Part shown: one piece after another, positions 46,961-55,552 of the stretch | How the letters are laid out: every line of letters begins with the position of its first letter | Numbering within the stretch: the first letter of the stretch is position 1 | Source: Actinoallomurus soli | GTDB taxonomy: Bacteria > Actinomycetota > Actinomycetes > Streptosporangiales > Streptosporangiaceae | Length of the DNA stretch: 64,000 bases | Assembly (NCBI RefSeq): GCF_024055715.1 | Contig: NZ_JAMXMV010000003.1 | Coordinates: 310,001 to 374,000 of the forward strand | Reading direction: 5' to 3' | Notes under the pieces: generated by a model | Database searches by the model: none | What the model was told of the DNA's origin: nothing | What the model saw: only the letters and a program-made list of their open reading frames with translations | Made by a program: the position numbers and the translations under genes

Positions 46961-47021
46961 GGTGATCGTCGTGGTGCAACGGGCGGGCGGCGCCGGTGCC
47001 GCCCGTTCCACGACGACCACC
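46961..47021. terminator. bidirectional hairpin between convergent operons
   Basis: TCGTCGTGG (46966-46974) pairs with CCACGACGA (47008-47016); outer GGTG/CACC and inner AACGGGCGG with CCGCCCGTT lengthen it. It lies between the dehydrogenase (plus) and the acylase (minus) and is the strongest hairpin of the interval, so a shared terminator is likely. Confidence 0.65.
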
Positions 47022-47108
47022 GCGTCCTGAGCCGTCCCGCCACGAGGAAGCCCTCCCCCGAGTGGCGGGACGGCGTTCACCTGCGCCGTTCTCCGAGCCG
47101 GAGGTTCG

Positions 47109-49421
47109 TCAGCCCGCGACGCGGGTGGTGCGGTACGCCGGGTCGGCGGTGATCTCGGCGTCGGTGAACCGGTCCGGGACCCACTGCTTCGCCGAGAAGA
47201 GGCGGGTCTGGTCGGTGTGGTGCGGCGAGTTCGGGTTCGCGGACTCGGAGTAGGTGAGGATCGTCGAGGCCCGCGGCCCGGCCGGGGTGAGGGCCACGGC
47301 CATGATGAAGCTGGAGCCGGAGGCCACGTCCGGGTAGGTGCCGTTCGCCTGCAGGACCGGGCTCGCGGGGTAGACGGCGTTGAAGCAGCCCTCGCCGCCC
47401 GGGCAGCCGGGGATGGCGATCCCGGCGTACCGCTGCGTCGCGCCCAGCGGCTCGTCCAGCGGCACGCGCAGCGACGCCATCCGCTGGACGGCGTCGGCGA
47501 GGGCACGGCCGACGGCCGGGTCCGCCGTGTTGAGGTCCCGAGGGGTGGTCACCGGGTGCGCGGGGTCGAACGGCGTGCGGAACAGCGCCGGGCTCGACGC
47601 GCCGTTCAGGAACTCCCGCCACAGGACGGCGCCCCTGCTGCCCGGGTCGGTGCGCGAGTCCCAGGCGGCCAGCACCCGGCACGCGTCGCGTACGTCGACC
47701 GGCGATCCGTCGGTCGCGGTCAGCGTCGGGTGTGCGCGGCAGTAGGCCACGAGCTGGTCGCGCAGCAGCTCGGCGCTCAGGTCACGGTCGCCGAGCATGG
47801 TCCGCCGCAGGGTCGTCAGGTCGAACCCGCGCGGCCCGAGCCCATCGGTTCCGGCGAGGCGCTGCCGCACCATGTCCAGGCCGAGCCGGGTCCGCAGCGA
47901 GCGCGGGGTGCCCGTGTCCCCGAAGATCTGCGGGAACCCGGTGAGCGGTGCGTCCGGGTTGGTCAGCCAGGGGCTGTTGTTGGAGTTGGTGACGTAGTCC
48001 GTGCGGGACAGGCGCGGCGCGCGGGAGGGCCCGAAGATGCCCGGCTCGATCGCGTCGGGGTCGTTGCCCCACGCGCAGCGGGACGCCGACCCGTCCAGCG
48101 TGGGCTCCGGGCCGTCGACCGCGCAGCTCTTCAGCTGCTCGTCGGTGACGTGCGGCGCGACCGACGCGTCGGCGTAGTACGCCTGCCCGGTCGAGTCCGC
48201 CGCGATCGTGTTGGTGAACGGGATGCCCTGGTAGGTGTCCTGCGCCGTGCGCAGCTGCGCGACGCTGTCGGCCTGGTCCATCGCGAGCCAGGTGTTCATC
48301 GCGCGGACGTTGCGGGCGTTGACGTCCCGGATCGCGTACGCGTTCGCGGTGGTCCAGCCGTCCGCCAGCACCGGCCCGTAGCGGGAGTCGTACAGCGTCC
48401 GGCTCACGCTGCTCAGCCGCCCGTCCGCGCCGCGCACCCGGACCGTCACGGTTCGCCGGGTCATCGCCTCGCGGTGCCCGTCGACGAGGTACGCGGTGGG
48501 GTCCCCGGGCGCGAGCGTCAGCCGGTAGAACACGGCCCGCGCGGCGGTGGAGACGGTGTGGCTCCAGGCGAGATGCTCGGTGTGCCCGATCTCGACCAGC
48601 GGCGTCCCGTACAGGGCCGCGCCGGTGACGTTCAGCCGGCCGGGGATCGTGAGCTGCACCTGGTAGAACCGGCCGATCCCGTTCCAGGGGAAGTGCGGGT
48701 TGGCCAGCACCATGCCGCCCGTGCCGCGCGTCGCGTCCCGGCCCAGCCCGTACGCGTTGCTGCCGGCGTCGGCCTTCCGCAGGACGGGCGGCCTCGCCCG
48801 CGCGGTCGCGCCCGCCGCAGGCGGGGCGGCGTTGACGATCGGCGCGATGGCCTGCTCGGCGCCCTCCAGCTGAACGACGTGGTAGAGGTCCCGGTAGACG
48901 TCCAGCTCCGTCATCGGGCGCACCCACGCCGCGCCGCGGCAGGTCGGGTCCGGGAGCCGTGAGACGCCCGTGTCGCGGAGATAGCGGTTGTAGCCCGCGA
49001 CGTACCCGCGCACGAGGTCCCGCACCTCCCGCGTCGGCCCGAGCGGCGCGGGCTGCGCGATCAGCCGGCGTACGACGCCGGACCGCAGCTCGGCCTGTTC
49101 GTACACGTCGCTGTCGAGGTTCGACGTGCCGGTCAGGGGGTCGTCGTTCGCGGCGTCCGGCCCGAAGTACCGCGACCGCTCCCCGGCCAGCGTGACCAGG
49201 CGCGACGCCTCGACGCACACGTTGTCCTGTGCGTACGCGTACCCCTCACCGAATCCCAGCCCGGCGTAGTCGGCCGCCTTGACGTGCGGGATCCCGTACG
49301 CCGTCCGCCGGATCTCGGCGCGGTACCGCCCGGTGGGCGCGGCGCCCGCCGGTACGGCGACGGCCAGGGGGAGCGCGGTGAGCGACGCCACCGCGCATGT
49401 GACGAGCTTCCATCTCTTCAC
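47109..49421 (-). CDS. penicillin-acylase-family (Ntn) hydrolase, exported
   Basis: 770 residues. GTG 49421 is preferred over GTG 49430 because GAGGTGATC, a near-perfect match to the 16S 3' end, precedes it. Signal peptide KRWKLVTCAVASLTALPLAV ending in PAGAA. The alpha part has RRTAYGIPHVKA and GEGYAYAQDNVC; the beta-chain Ser nucleophile follows KADAG in DAGSNAYGLGRDATRGTGG (Ser at about 221), then LANPHFPW and GTPLVEIGHTEHLAWSHTVS. This S45 family includes penicillin and acyl-homoserine-lactone acylases and is made as a self-cleaving precursor. Actual substrate unknown; quorum-signal or lipopeptide deacylation is possible. Confidence 0.9.
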   Translation of the reverse strand: MKRWKLVTCAVASLTALPLAVAVPAGAAPTGRYRAEIRRTAYGIPHVKAADYAGLGFGEGYAYAQDNVCVEASRLVTLAGERSRYFGPDAANDDPLTGTSNLDSDVYEQAELRSGVVRRLIAQPAPLGPTREVRDLVRGYVAGYNRYLRDTGVSRLPDPTCRGAAWVRPMTELDVYRDLYHVVQLEGAEQAIAPIVNAAPPAAGATARARPPVLRKADAGSNAYGLGRDATRGTGGMVLANPHFPWNGIGRFYQVQLTIPGRLNVTGAALYGTPLVEIGHTEHLAWSHTVSTAARAVFYRLTLAPGDPTAYLVDGHREAMTRRTVTVRVRGADGRLSSVSRTLYDSRYGPVLADGWTTANAYAIRDVNARNVRAMNTWLAMDQADSVAQLRTAQDTYQGIPFTNTIAADSTGQAYYADASVAPHVTDEQLKSCAVDGPEPTLDGSASRCAWGNDPDAIEPGIFGPSRAPRLSRTDYVTNSNNSPWLTNPDAPLTGFPQIFGDTGTPRSLRTRLGLDMVRQRLAGTDGLGPRGFDLTTLRRTMLGDRDLSAELLRDQLVAYCRAHPTLTATDGSPVDVRDACRVLAAWDSRTDPGSRGAVLWREFLNGASSPALFRTPFDPAHPVTTPRDLNTADPAVGRALADAVQRMASLRVPLDEPLGATQRYAGIAIPGCPGGEGCFNAVYPASPVLQANGTYPDVASGSSFIMAVALTPAGPRASTILTYSESANPNSPHHTDQTRLFSAKQWVPDRFTDAEITADPAYRTTRVAG

Positions 49422-49560
49422 GGAGATCACCTCGGGCTCATGCTCCGCCCCGGATCGCGGCCCCGCATCGGCCGTCCGGCGGGTCCGCGCGTCCGCCGGA
49501 CGGATGACCTCGGGCTCCCGTACGCCCGGAGGCGTAGACCTTCGGGCGCGCCGGGACGCG

Positions 49561-51078
49561 TCAGGAGCGGTGGATGTCGAGCACGGTGCGCCGTCCGTCC
49601 GGCGCGATCTGGAGCACCGGGATGAGACGGTGCGCCGGGTCGCCGTCCGGGCCGAGGTCGATGTCGCCGGACGCGCCGAGCACGCGGTTCGCGGTGTGCA
49701 TGGCGTAGAGCATGTTCCGGACGTTCTCCGGGACGGGATCGTCCTTGGCGGCGGGTCCGGTGGTGCGGCGGACCGCCTGCGCCGCCGTGAGCATCGCGTC
49801 GTGCGCCATGATCGCCCATCCGCTGCGCAGATCCGCGACGTCGAAATGGCGCCGGAACTCCTCCAGGAAGCTCAGGTACGCGGCGCGGGACGGGTTGCGG
49901 TCGCCGGCCAGCACGTCCGGGTCCGCCAGCGCCGCGTAGACGATCGAGCCGGGCCCCGGATAGGTCGTCATCGCCGAGGCGTCGGAGCCGGTGACCAGCG
50001 TGATCGGCCGACGGCAGCGCTCGGCGAGGTAGCCGAACAGCGCCTTGATGAACTTCTGGCGGCCCGCGTAGAACACCATGTCCGGCTGGTTAGAGCCGCA
50101 GATGTTGCTGGCGATCACGGAGAACTGGTTCGGCAGCCCCGGCTCGTCCGGCCGGTCCGCGGTGAAGGTCTCCTCCAGGGCGTGCTGCCGCTGCAGGTAG
50201 GAGGCGAGCAGGGGATCCTTGGTGAAGTCGTCCCGGAGCGACTTCGCGTACAGGTCGGTGGCCCTCTGGTCGGTCACCAGGGTCGCCGTGCGCAGATCGT
50301 GCCGCTTGGCCAGCACCTGGCCGACCGCGGCCAGCTCGTCGCCGACCTGGGGGTTCACGCGGGTGAGACCGGGGATCCGGCCGCCGCCCAGGCCGACCGC
50401 GGCCCGTACCGCGCCGGTGCTGTCGAAACCGTCGGCCGTGATGACGTCCCCGACCATGGGAATCCCGGCCTTGGACAGCGCGACGGCCGCCTGCACGGTC
50501 GCCTGGGTGCTGAGCGCCAGCCCGGCCACGGCGACGAGGTGATCCGGTGCCCCGGTCATGCCCTTGAGCCGGTCGACCACGCGTTTCCACTGGCTCTGGT
50601 CGCTGCCCTCGTTGGCCAGGACGAGCCGGATCTGCGGGTGGTCACCGCCGCCCTCACCGTGGTTGGCCCGTAGCTGACCGACATAGGCGCCCTCGAGTTC
50701 GGGGATGGTCCGGCCGGTCGTCAGGTCCCGGTCCGGGGTGAACGAGAACGGTCCGAGGTAGGCCACCGTGACGTACTGCTTGCCGCTGTGGCGCACCCGC
50801 TCGTTCTCGGCCCAGATGGCATTGAGGAGCGGCTTCCACGCCTTGTCCTGGCCGTGCGTGGCGAACCACGGGTGCTCGTGATCGCGTCCGTCCGACACGC
50901 CGATGCACTCTCCGTGCACGCGTGCCACGTCACCCGAGCAGCGCCCTTCGTCCCGGAGGACGACGACGATGAGGACCGCCGCGACGATGACGGCCAGCGC
51001 GACCGCCCCGGCGATCAGCCACGCCCGCCGGTGCCGGCGCGCGGTCGGGAAGATCGGCGATTTATCGACAGTGCTCAT
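49561..51078 (-). CDS. membrane-anchored periplasmic-binding-protein-like receptor
   Basis: 505 residues from ATG 51078, one base after the stop of the NTPase gene. One membrane helix (AWLIAGAVALAVIVAAVLIVVVL, about 19-41) anchors an extracytoplasmic domain of the type I periplasmic-binding fold (branched-chain amino-acid/ANF-receptor-like): IRLVLANEGSDQSQW, LVAVAGLALSTQATVQAAVAL with SKAGIPMVGDVITADGF, TATLVTDQRATDLYAKSL, DMVFYAGRQKFIKALFGYL. No ABC-transporter genes are near, so it is more likely a sensor than a transport protein. The gene pair with 51080-53026 suggests ligand sensing linked to an intracellular NTPase. Confidence 0.75.
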   Translation of the reverse strand: MSTVDKSPIFPTARRHRRAWLIAGAVALAVIVAAVLIVVVLRDEGRCSGDVARVHGECIGVSDGRDHEHPWFATHGQDKAWKPLLNAIWAENERVRHSGKQYVTVAYLGPFSFTPDRDLTTGRTIPELEGAYVGQLRANHGEGGGDHPQIRLVLANEGSDQSQWKRVVDRLKGMTGAPDHLVAVAGLALSTQATVQAAVALSKAGIPMVGDVITADGFDSTGAVRAAVGLGGGRIPGLTRVNPQVGDELAAVGQVLAKRHDLRTATLVTDQRATDLYAKSLRDDFTKDPLLASYLQRQHALEETFTADRPDEPGLPNQFSVIASNICGSNQPDMVFYAGRQKFIKALFGYLAERCRRPITLVTGSDASAMTTYPGPGSIVYAALADPDVLAGDRNPSRAAYLSFLEEFRRHFDVADLRSGWAIMAHDAMLTAAQAVRRTTGPAAKDDPVPENVRNMLYAMHTANRVLGASGDIDLGPDGDPAHRLIPVLQIAPDGRRTVLDIHRS

Positions 51079-51079
51079 G

Positions 51080-53026
51080 TCAGTCCCATAGGAGCGCCTG
51101 CTGTTGGTGGTCCTGCGCCCGCTGGCGCAGTGCCTGACGCCGGCGCGGGGAGAAGCGGGTGATCGCGTCATAGCCCGCGGCGATGTCCAGGTGGAGGTCA
51201 CGGCGGTGCACGCCGGTCAGCGGGTCGGTCACCACCCAGAGCCCGGTCAGCAGCGGCGCGAGCGCCTGGACCGTCGCGTCCGCCTCGGCGTCCGCCCAGC
51301 CGGCCAGCAGTTGCGCCTCGTCGGCGGGGTCGTCCCCACGGCTCGCCGCTCGTGGCGCGGTGACGACCGCGTCGAGGAGGGCCAGCCAGGCGTCGCCGTC
51401 GAGCGCGGTCAGCCGGGTGGCGAGCCGCCGTGTCACGAGCGGGATCTCGCCGAGCGCGAGCGCGTGGTACAGCTCCCCCGCCTCGTCCTCCTCGTCCTCG
51501 GCCGCCACGCGGAGGCGCTGGTGCACGGTGACCCAGGTGGCCTCGCCCTCCGCCCCGGCCAGGCGGCGGCTCAGCAGGCGCCGCAGCACGGGGTGCAGGA
51601 CCGCCGGCTCCGGCGGATCGCCGCCGCCCCACAGGTCCGGCGTGTAGAGGCTCGCCACGTCGGCCGGCCGCAGCAGTCCGCGGGGCGTGATCAGCCGGTC
51701 CGACTCGTCCTGGTCGCGGGCGGCCGCCGCGATGACGAGCTTGTCCGCCTGCCGCTTGGTGCAGTGGGCGAGCAGGTCGCCCAGCAGCCGCTCCCCGAGC
51801 GTGCCGCCGCGGTCGTCCGTACGGTCGAGCAGGGCGCGCACGTCGTACGGGCCCTCGGGCTCCCGCGCGATCGCGTCGAGGAGGGACCGGGTCGCGCCGG
51901 GATGGCCACCGGTGAAGTGATAGACCATCGCGGCGATGCGGCGGTCGGGCGCGCCGTGCAGGCCGAGGGCGGTCACCATCGTCTCGACCTCGCTCTCGCT
52001 CAGGTCGCGCAGCACGATCGGGTACCACCAGCGCGCCGCCGGCCCACGGTTCAGATGGTCGGTGCGGCCGGCGGTCTCGGGCTGCGCATAGGGACGGGCC
52101 CTCCGCGCGACCCGTGCGGTCAGCACGCCGCGGCTGGTGGCCACGAACACCAGCGGCACGGTGGAGTCGCCCGCCGCCCGCGCCTCGCGGATGCGCGCGA
52201 GTTCGACGAGGAAGTGCTGACCGTCGGGGAGGTCGGCGTTGTCCAGCAGTACGGCGGCCGAGAATTGTCGCTTGGCGGCGCGCCCCTTCTTGAACGCCTC
52301 CCGCAGGTCGGCGCTGAACGCCGCCAGCAGCAGCCCGTCGACCATCCCTCGGTTGCCGTCGGTCCCGTATGCGCGGAACCGGGCGTTCAGCTGGACCAGC
52401 TCGTCGATGGAATCGGCGCCGAGCCCGAGATCCTGGTCGCCGTACCAGTCCTGGCCGGCGCCGAGCAGCATCTGGCGGCCCCACCGCCCGCTCGCCATGA
52501 GGCCGTCGACGAGGAGGTCGGCGAAGCTCGTGACGGGAATCTGCTGTGGTATGCCGAGGATCTTCTGCAGCGGAGGCGCGACGCGCTGAATCAGCGCCCG
52601 CAGCGCGGCGATGTTCCGGTACTTCTCGAGGAGTGCCTTGACCTGTGCGCGGGCTCGCACGCGGTTGGTGAGATCGATCGTCTGATCCTCCATGACCGCC
52701 CGGCCCACGATGAACCGGGGGAACCCGAGCCGGCCGTAGTCGCCGCATCGACGATTGAGCTCGAACGCCAGCGCGGCGAGCACCTCGTACACGGCCATGT
52801 TGCCGATCTTGGCGAAATCCACCCGGGCGTACGGAACGCGGTTCTCGAGCGCGTCCTCCAGACAATCCAGCAGCGCGGTCTTTCCGCTGCCGGCAGGCCC
52901 CTCGAAGATCAGAATGGGGGCCTCGCGGGCCGTGCGCCTGCGCCCCTGCTCGGGCCGCTCCATGAACTCCCGTACGACGAGAACGGCCCGGTCGCGCCCG
53001 AACAGCCGCGCTCCCCTACCCGGCAC
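51080..53026 (-). CDS. AAA/STAND-type NTPase paired with the receptor
   Basis: 648 residues, no clear membrane helix. Walker A FEGPAGSGKTALLDCLEDAL (about 41-60) after an LFGRDRAV start motif typical of STAND/AAA16 proteins; the Walker B candidate is FSAAVLLDNAD (about 235) with sensor-like VPLVFVATSRG. The C-terminal half has a winged-helix region and helices without recognised repeats. Arginine and leucine contents are high. Cotranscribed with the binding-protein-like receptor, so it may be the cytoplasmic switch of a two-gene signalling module. I do not recognise a family or a published role. Confidence 0.72.
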   Translation of the reverse strand: MPGRGARLFGRDRAVLVVREFMERPEQGRRRTAREAPILIFEGPAGSGKTALLDCLEDALENRVPYARVDFAKIGNMAVYEVLAALAFELNRRCGDYGRLGFPRFIVGRAVMEDQTIDLTNRVRARAQVKALLEKYRNIAALRALIQRVAPPLQKILGIPQQIPVTSFADLLVDGLMASGRWGRQMLLGAGQDWYGDQDLGLGADSIDELVQLNARFRAYGTDGNRGMVDGLLLAAFSADLREAFKKGRAAKRQFSAAVLLDNADLPDGQHFLVELARIREARAAGDSTVPLVFVATSRGVLTARVARRARPYAQPETAGRTDHLNRGPAARWWYPIVLRDLSESEVETMVTALGLHGAPDRRIAAMVYHFTGGHPGATRSLLDAIAREPEGPYDVRALLDRTDDRGGTLGERLLGDLLAHCTKRQADKLVIAAAARDQDESDRLITPRGLLRPADVASLYTPDLWGGGDPPEPAVLHPVLRRLLSRRLAGAEGEATWVTVHQRLRVAAEDEEDEAGELYHALALGEIPLVTRRLATRLTALDGDAWLALLDAVVTAPRAASRGDDPADEAQLLAGWADAEADATVQALAPLLTGLWVVTDPLTGVHRRDLHLDIAAGYDAITRFSPRRRQALRQRAQDHQQQALLWD

Positions 53027-53309
53027 CGACTCCCCCGGACGACCTGGTGGCCGAGCCGGAGGGCACGGCCGCGCACCGCAGCATCATCAACCCCGTATCC
53101 TCCTCTTTCCGCACATCCCCGTAGAGTGGTGACACCCTAACCGCCGTCTTTGTTGGGCATCAATAAGACGACGATGAATACCGGTTCGTTCACTCGGACC
53201 GGGAAATGCACTCAGCGTCATTTCGGCTGAACAAAAACCGTCTATCCGGTCGCCCGGATATTCGCGAATGGTGGATAATGCGGTCCATCGGCGTCGTACG
53301 GGGTGAGTC

Positions 53310-54182
53310 ATGGACAAGTTGGCGGAGTTCACGGAGAACCGGGCGCGGCTGTTCGGCCTGGCGTACCGGCTGCTCGGGGAGGCCACCGAGGCCGAGGACG
53401 TACTGCAGGACGCCTACCTGCGCTGGGAGGCGAGCGGCCCGGTCGACGTCCCCGCCGCCTGGCTCACCACGGTGGTCACGAACCTCTGCCTCAGCCGGCT
53501 CGGCTCCGCCCGCGCCCGCCGGGAGAGGTACGTGGGGCCGTGGCTGCCCGAGCCGGTGCTCACCGAGGACGGCCGGCTCGGCCCACTGGAGACCGTCGAA
53601 CAGCGCGAGTCGATCTCCCTCGGCGTCCTCATGCTGCTCGAACGCCTGTCCCCACCCGAGCGCGCGGCGTTCGTCCTCCGGGAGGCGTTCGGCTACCCGC
53701 ACGCGGAGATCGCCGACGTGCTGGGCGTCGACGAGGCGCACGCCCGTCAGCTGTACCGGCGGGCCCGCGCGCACGTGAGCGAACCCCGGCGGCGGTTCGC
53801 CCCGAGCACCGCCCACCGCGAGGAGATCGTGCTCCGCTTCCTGGCCGCCGCCACGGAGGGCGACCTCGCCGGCCTGGAGAAGCTGCTCGCCGAGGACGTC
53901 GTCGCCTGGTCCGACGGCGGCGGCAAGGCCACGGCCGCCCGGCGCCCGATCACGGGACCGGTCCGCGTGGCACGCTTCTTCGCCGGCCTGGCCGCCCACC
54001 CGCGCGCGGCCGGCATGGACATCGCGATCCGTACGGTCAACGGCGAACCGGCGCTCGTCCTGCACGAGGCTGGCGAGCTCTACATGATCGTTTCCTTCGA
54101 CCTCGCGGGCGATCGCGTGACCGCCGTGCACGCCGTCCTCAACCCGGACAAGCTCGCCTACGCGGCGGCGCAGGAGCGGTGA
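53310..54182 (+). CDS. ECF41-type (SigJ-like) RNA polymerase sigma factor
   Basis: 290 residues, ATG 53310. Sigma-70 region 2 (ARLFGLAYRLLGEATEAEDVLQDAYLRW), region 4 (LSPPERAAFVLREAFGYPHAEIADVLG) and a C-terminal SnoaL-like domain of about 110 residues. The ECF41 hallmarks are WSDGGGKATAARRPITGP and the closing NPDKL. In this group the C-terminal extension replaces an anti-sigma factor as internal regulator, and targets are usually the adjacent oxidoreductase/COE genes. That is the case here with the FAD enzyme at 54302. Stress signal unknown. Confidence 0.92.
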   Translation: MDKLAEFTENRARLFGLAYRLLGEATEAEDVLQDAYLRWEASGPVDVPAAWLTTVVTNLCLSRLGSARARRERYVGPWLPEPVLTEDGRLGPLETVEQRESISLGVLMLLERLSPPERAAFVLREAFGYPHAEIADVLGVDEAHARQLYRRARAHVSEPRRRFAPSTAHREEIVLRFLAAATEGDLAGLEKLLAEDVVAWSDGGGKATAARRPITGPVRVARFFAGLAAHPRAAGMDIAIRTVNGEPALVLHEAGELYMIVSFDLAGDRVTAVHAVLNPDKLAYAAAQER

Positions 54183-54301
54183 CCACGGCCACCGGGGCGG
54201 CACGGGAAGTGTGACCACGGTCACCGCGCCGACCGTCACGAAGCGGGGGCGCTGCCGAGTCACCCCTTCGACGGCACACCGTCGGCGAAGGGATGACTGA
54301 G

Positions 54302-55453
54302 ATGGCGACACGCATTCTGGTCCTCGGCGCGGGCTACTCGGGGCTGGTCGCGGCACAGCTGACCGCACGGCACCGCGACACCCGGGTGACCCTGGTCAAC
54401 GCGAGCGACCGCTTCGTGGAACGGGTCCGGCTCCACCAGGTCGCGACGGGGCAGGAGGTACGGACCCGGCCGATCGCGGAGCTGCTCGGCGGAGCACCCG
54501 TGGAGTTCGTCGTCGGCCGGGTGACCGCGATCGACGCCGCGAAGCGCGAGGCCGAGCTGGCCGACGGGCGGCGGCTCGGCTACGACACCCTCATCTACGC
54601 GCTCGGCAGCCGGTCCGACGTCGAGAGCGTCCCCGGCGCGGCCGAGCACGCCTGCCCGCTCGCCACCGCGGACGACGCCGTACGGCTGCGGGAGCGGCTC
54701 GCCGGCGGCGGCGCCGTCGCGGTGGTCGGCGGCGGGCTGACGGGCATCGAGGCGGCGACCGAACTCGCGGAGACGCGGCCGGACCTGACCGTACGGCTGC
54801 TGACCGACGGCCGCCTCGGCGCGGCGCTGTCCGACCGCGGCCGCCGCCACCTGCGGCGCGTGTTCGACCGGCTCGGCGTGGAGGTCCTGGAGGACGCGCG
54901 GGTCGCCGAGGTCCGCGCGGACGGCGTGCTCCTGGTCGACGGCGAGCACGTGCCCGCCGGCACCGTCGTGTGGACCGCCGGGTTCCGGGTGCCGCACCTG
55001 GCACGGCAGGCGGGATTCGCGGTGGACGAGCGCGGCCGGATGCTCGTCGACGCGGCACTGCGCTCGGTGTCCCATCCGGAGGTGTACGGGATCGGCGACG
55101 CGGCGGCGATGCACCGGCAGGGCGGGCAGGAGCTGCGCCTGGCGTGCGCCACCGGCCTGCCCGCCGCCCAGCACGTCGCCCGTACGATCCGCCAGGGCCT
55201 GGGCCGGCGCGCGCCGAGCCCGTTCCGGTTCCGGTACGTCCACCAGTGCATCAGCCTGGGACGCCGCGACGCCCTGATCCAGTACGTACGGGCGGACGAC
55301 AGCCCGGTCGGGCTGGTCCTCACCGGCCGGATCGCCGCCCTGTACAAGGAGGCCATCGTCCGCAGCGCCTTCGCCGCCCAGCGCCACCCCGCCCTCGTCG
55401 CCCTCGCCCCCGGCGGCGGCCCGTCCCGCGACCGGCTCGACCTCGCCGGGTGA
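54302..55453 (+). CDS. NDH-2-like FAD-dependent pyridine nucleotide oxidoreductase
   Basis: 383 residues; GAAGGGA (54287-54293) favours ATG 54302 over ATG 54293. FAD-binding ILVLGAGYSGLVAAQLTAR at the N-terminus, NAD(P)-binding VAVVGGGLTGIEAATELAE mid-protein and the second FAD motif VYGIGDAAAMHRQGGQELRL. The family couples NAD(P)H to a quinone or other acceptor. ECF41 sigma genes are commonly linked to such oxidoreductases. TGTGACC (54210-54216) with CGTC 17 bases on (54234-54237) is a weak match to the published ECF41 promoter type (TGTCACA/CGTC), so the gene may be the sigma factor's target. Confidence 0.88.
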   Translation: MATRILVLGAGYSGLVAAQLTARHRDTRVTLVNASDRFVERVRLHQVATGQEVRTRPIAELLGGAPVEFVVGRVTAIDAAKREAELADGRRLGYDTLIYALGSRSDVESVPGAAEHACPLATADDAVRLRERLAGGGAVAVVGGGLTGIEAATELAETRPDLTVRLLTDGRLGAALSDRGRRHLRRVFDRLGVEVLEDARVAEVRADGVLLVDGEHVPAGTVVWTAGFRVPHLARQAGFAVDERGRMLVDAALRSVSHPEVYGIGDAAAMHRQGGQELRLACATGLPAAQHVARTIRQGLGRRAPSPFRFRYVHQCISLGRRDALIQYVRADDSPVGLVLTGRIAALYKEAIVRSAFAAQRHPALVALAPGGGPSRDRLDLAG

Positions 55454-55533
55454 GGCGGCGCGGGGCGATGGCAGACCTCGCGGGATGACGGGGCGGGGCA
55501 AGCAGGTCACCGCTGTCACTCCTCGCCACTAGA

Positions 55534-55552
55534 GTCACTCTTCGTGAGTGAC
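55534..55552. promoter_or_regulatory. palindrome over the Jet operon start codon
   Basis: GTCACTC (55534-55540) and GAGTGAC (55546-55552) flank five bases. The element overlaps the GTG at 55544, while TAGAGT (55530-55535) lies at -10 distance. There is no Shine-Dalgarno, so a leaderless transcript starting at the GTG and blocked by a repressor is a reasonable reading. Confidence 0.5.
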
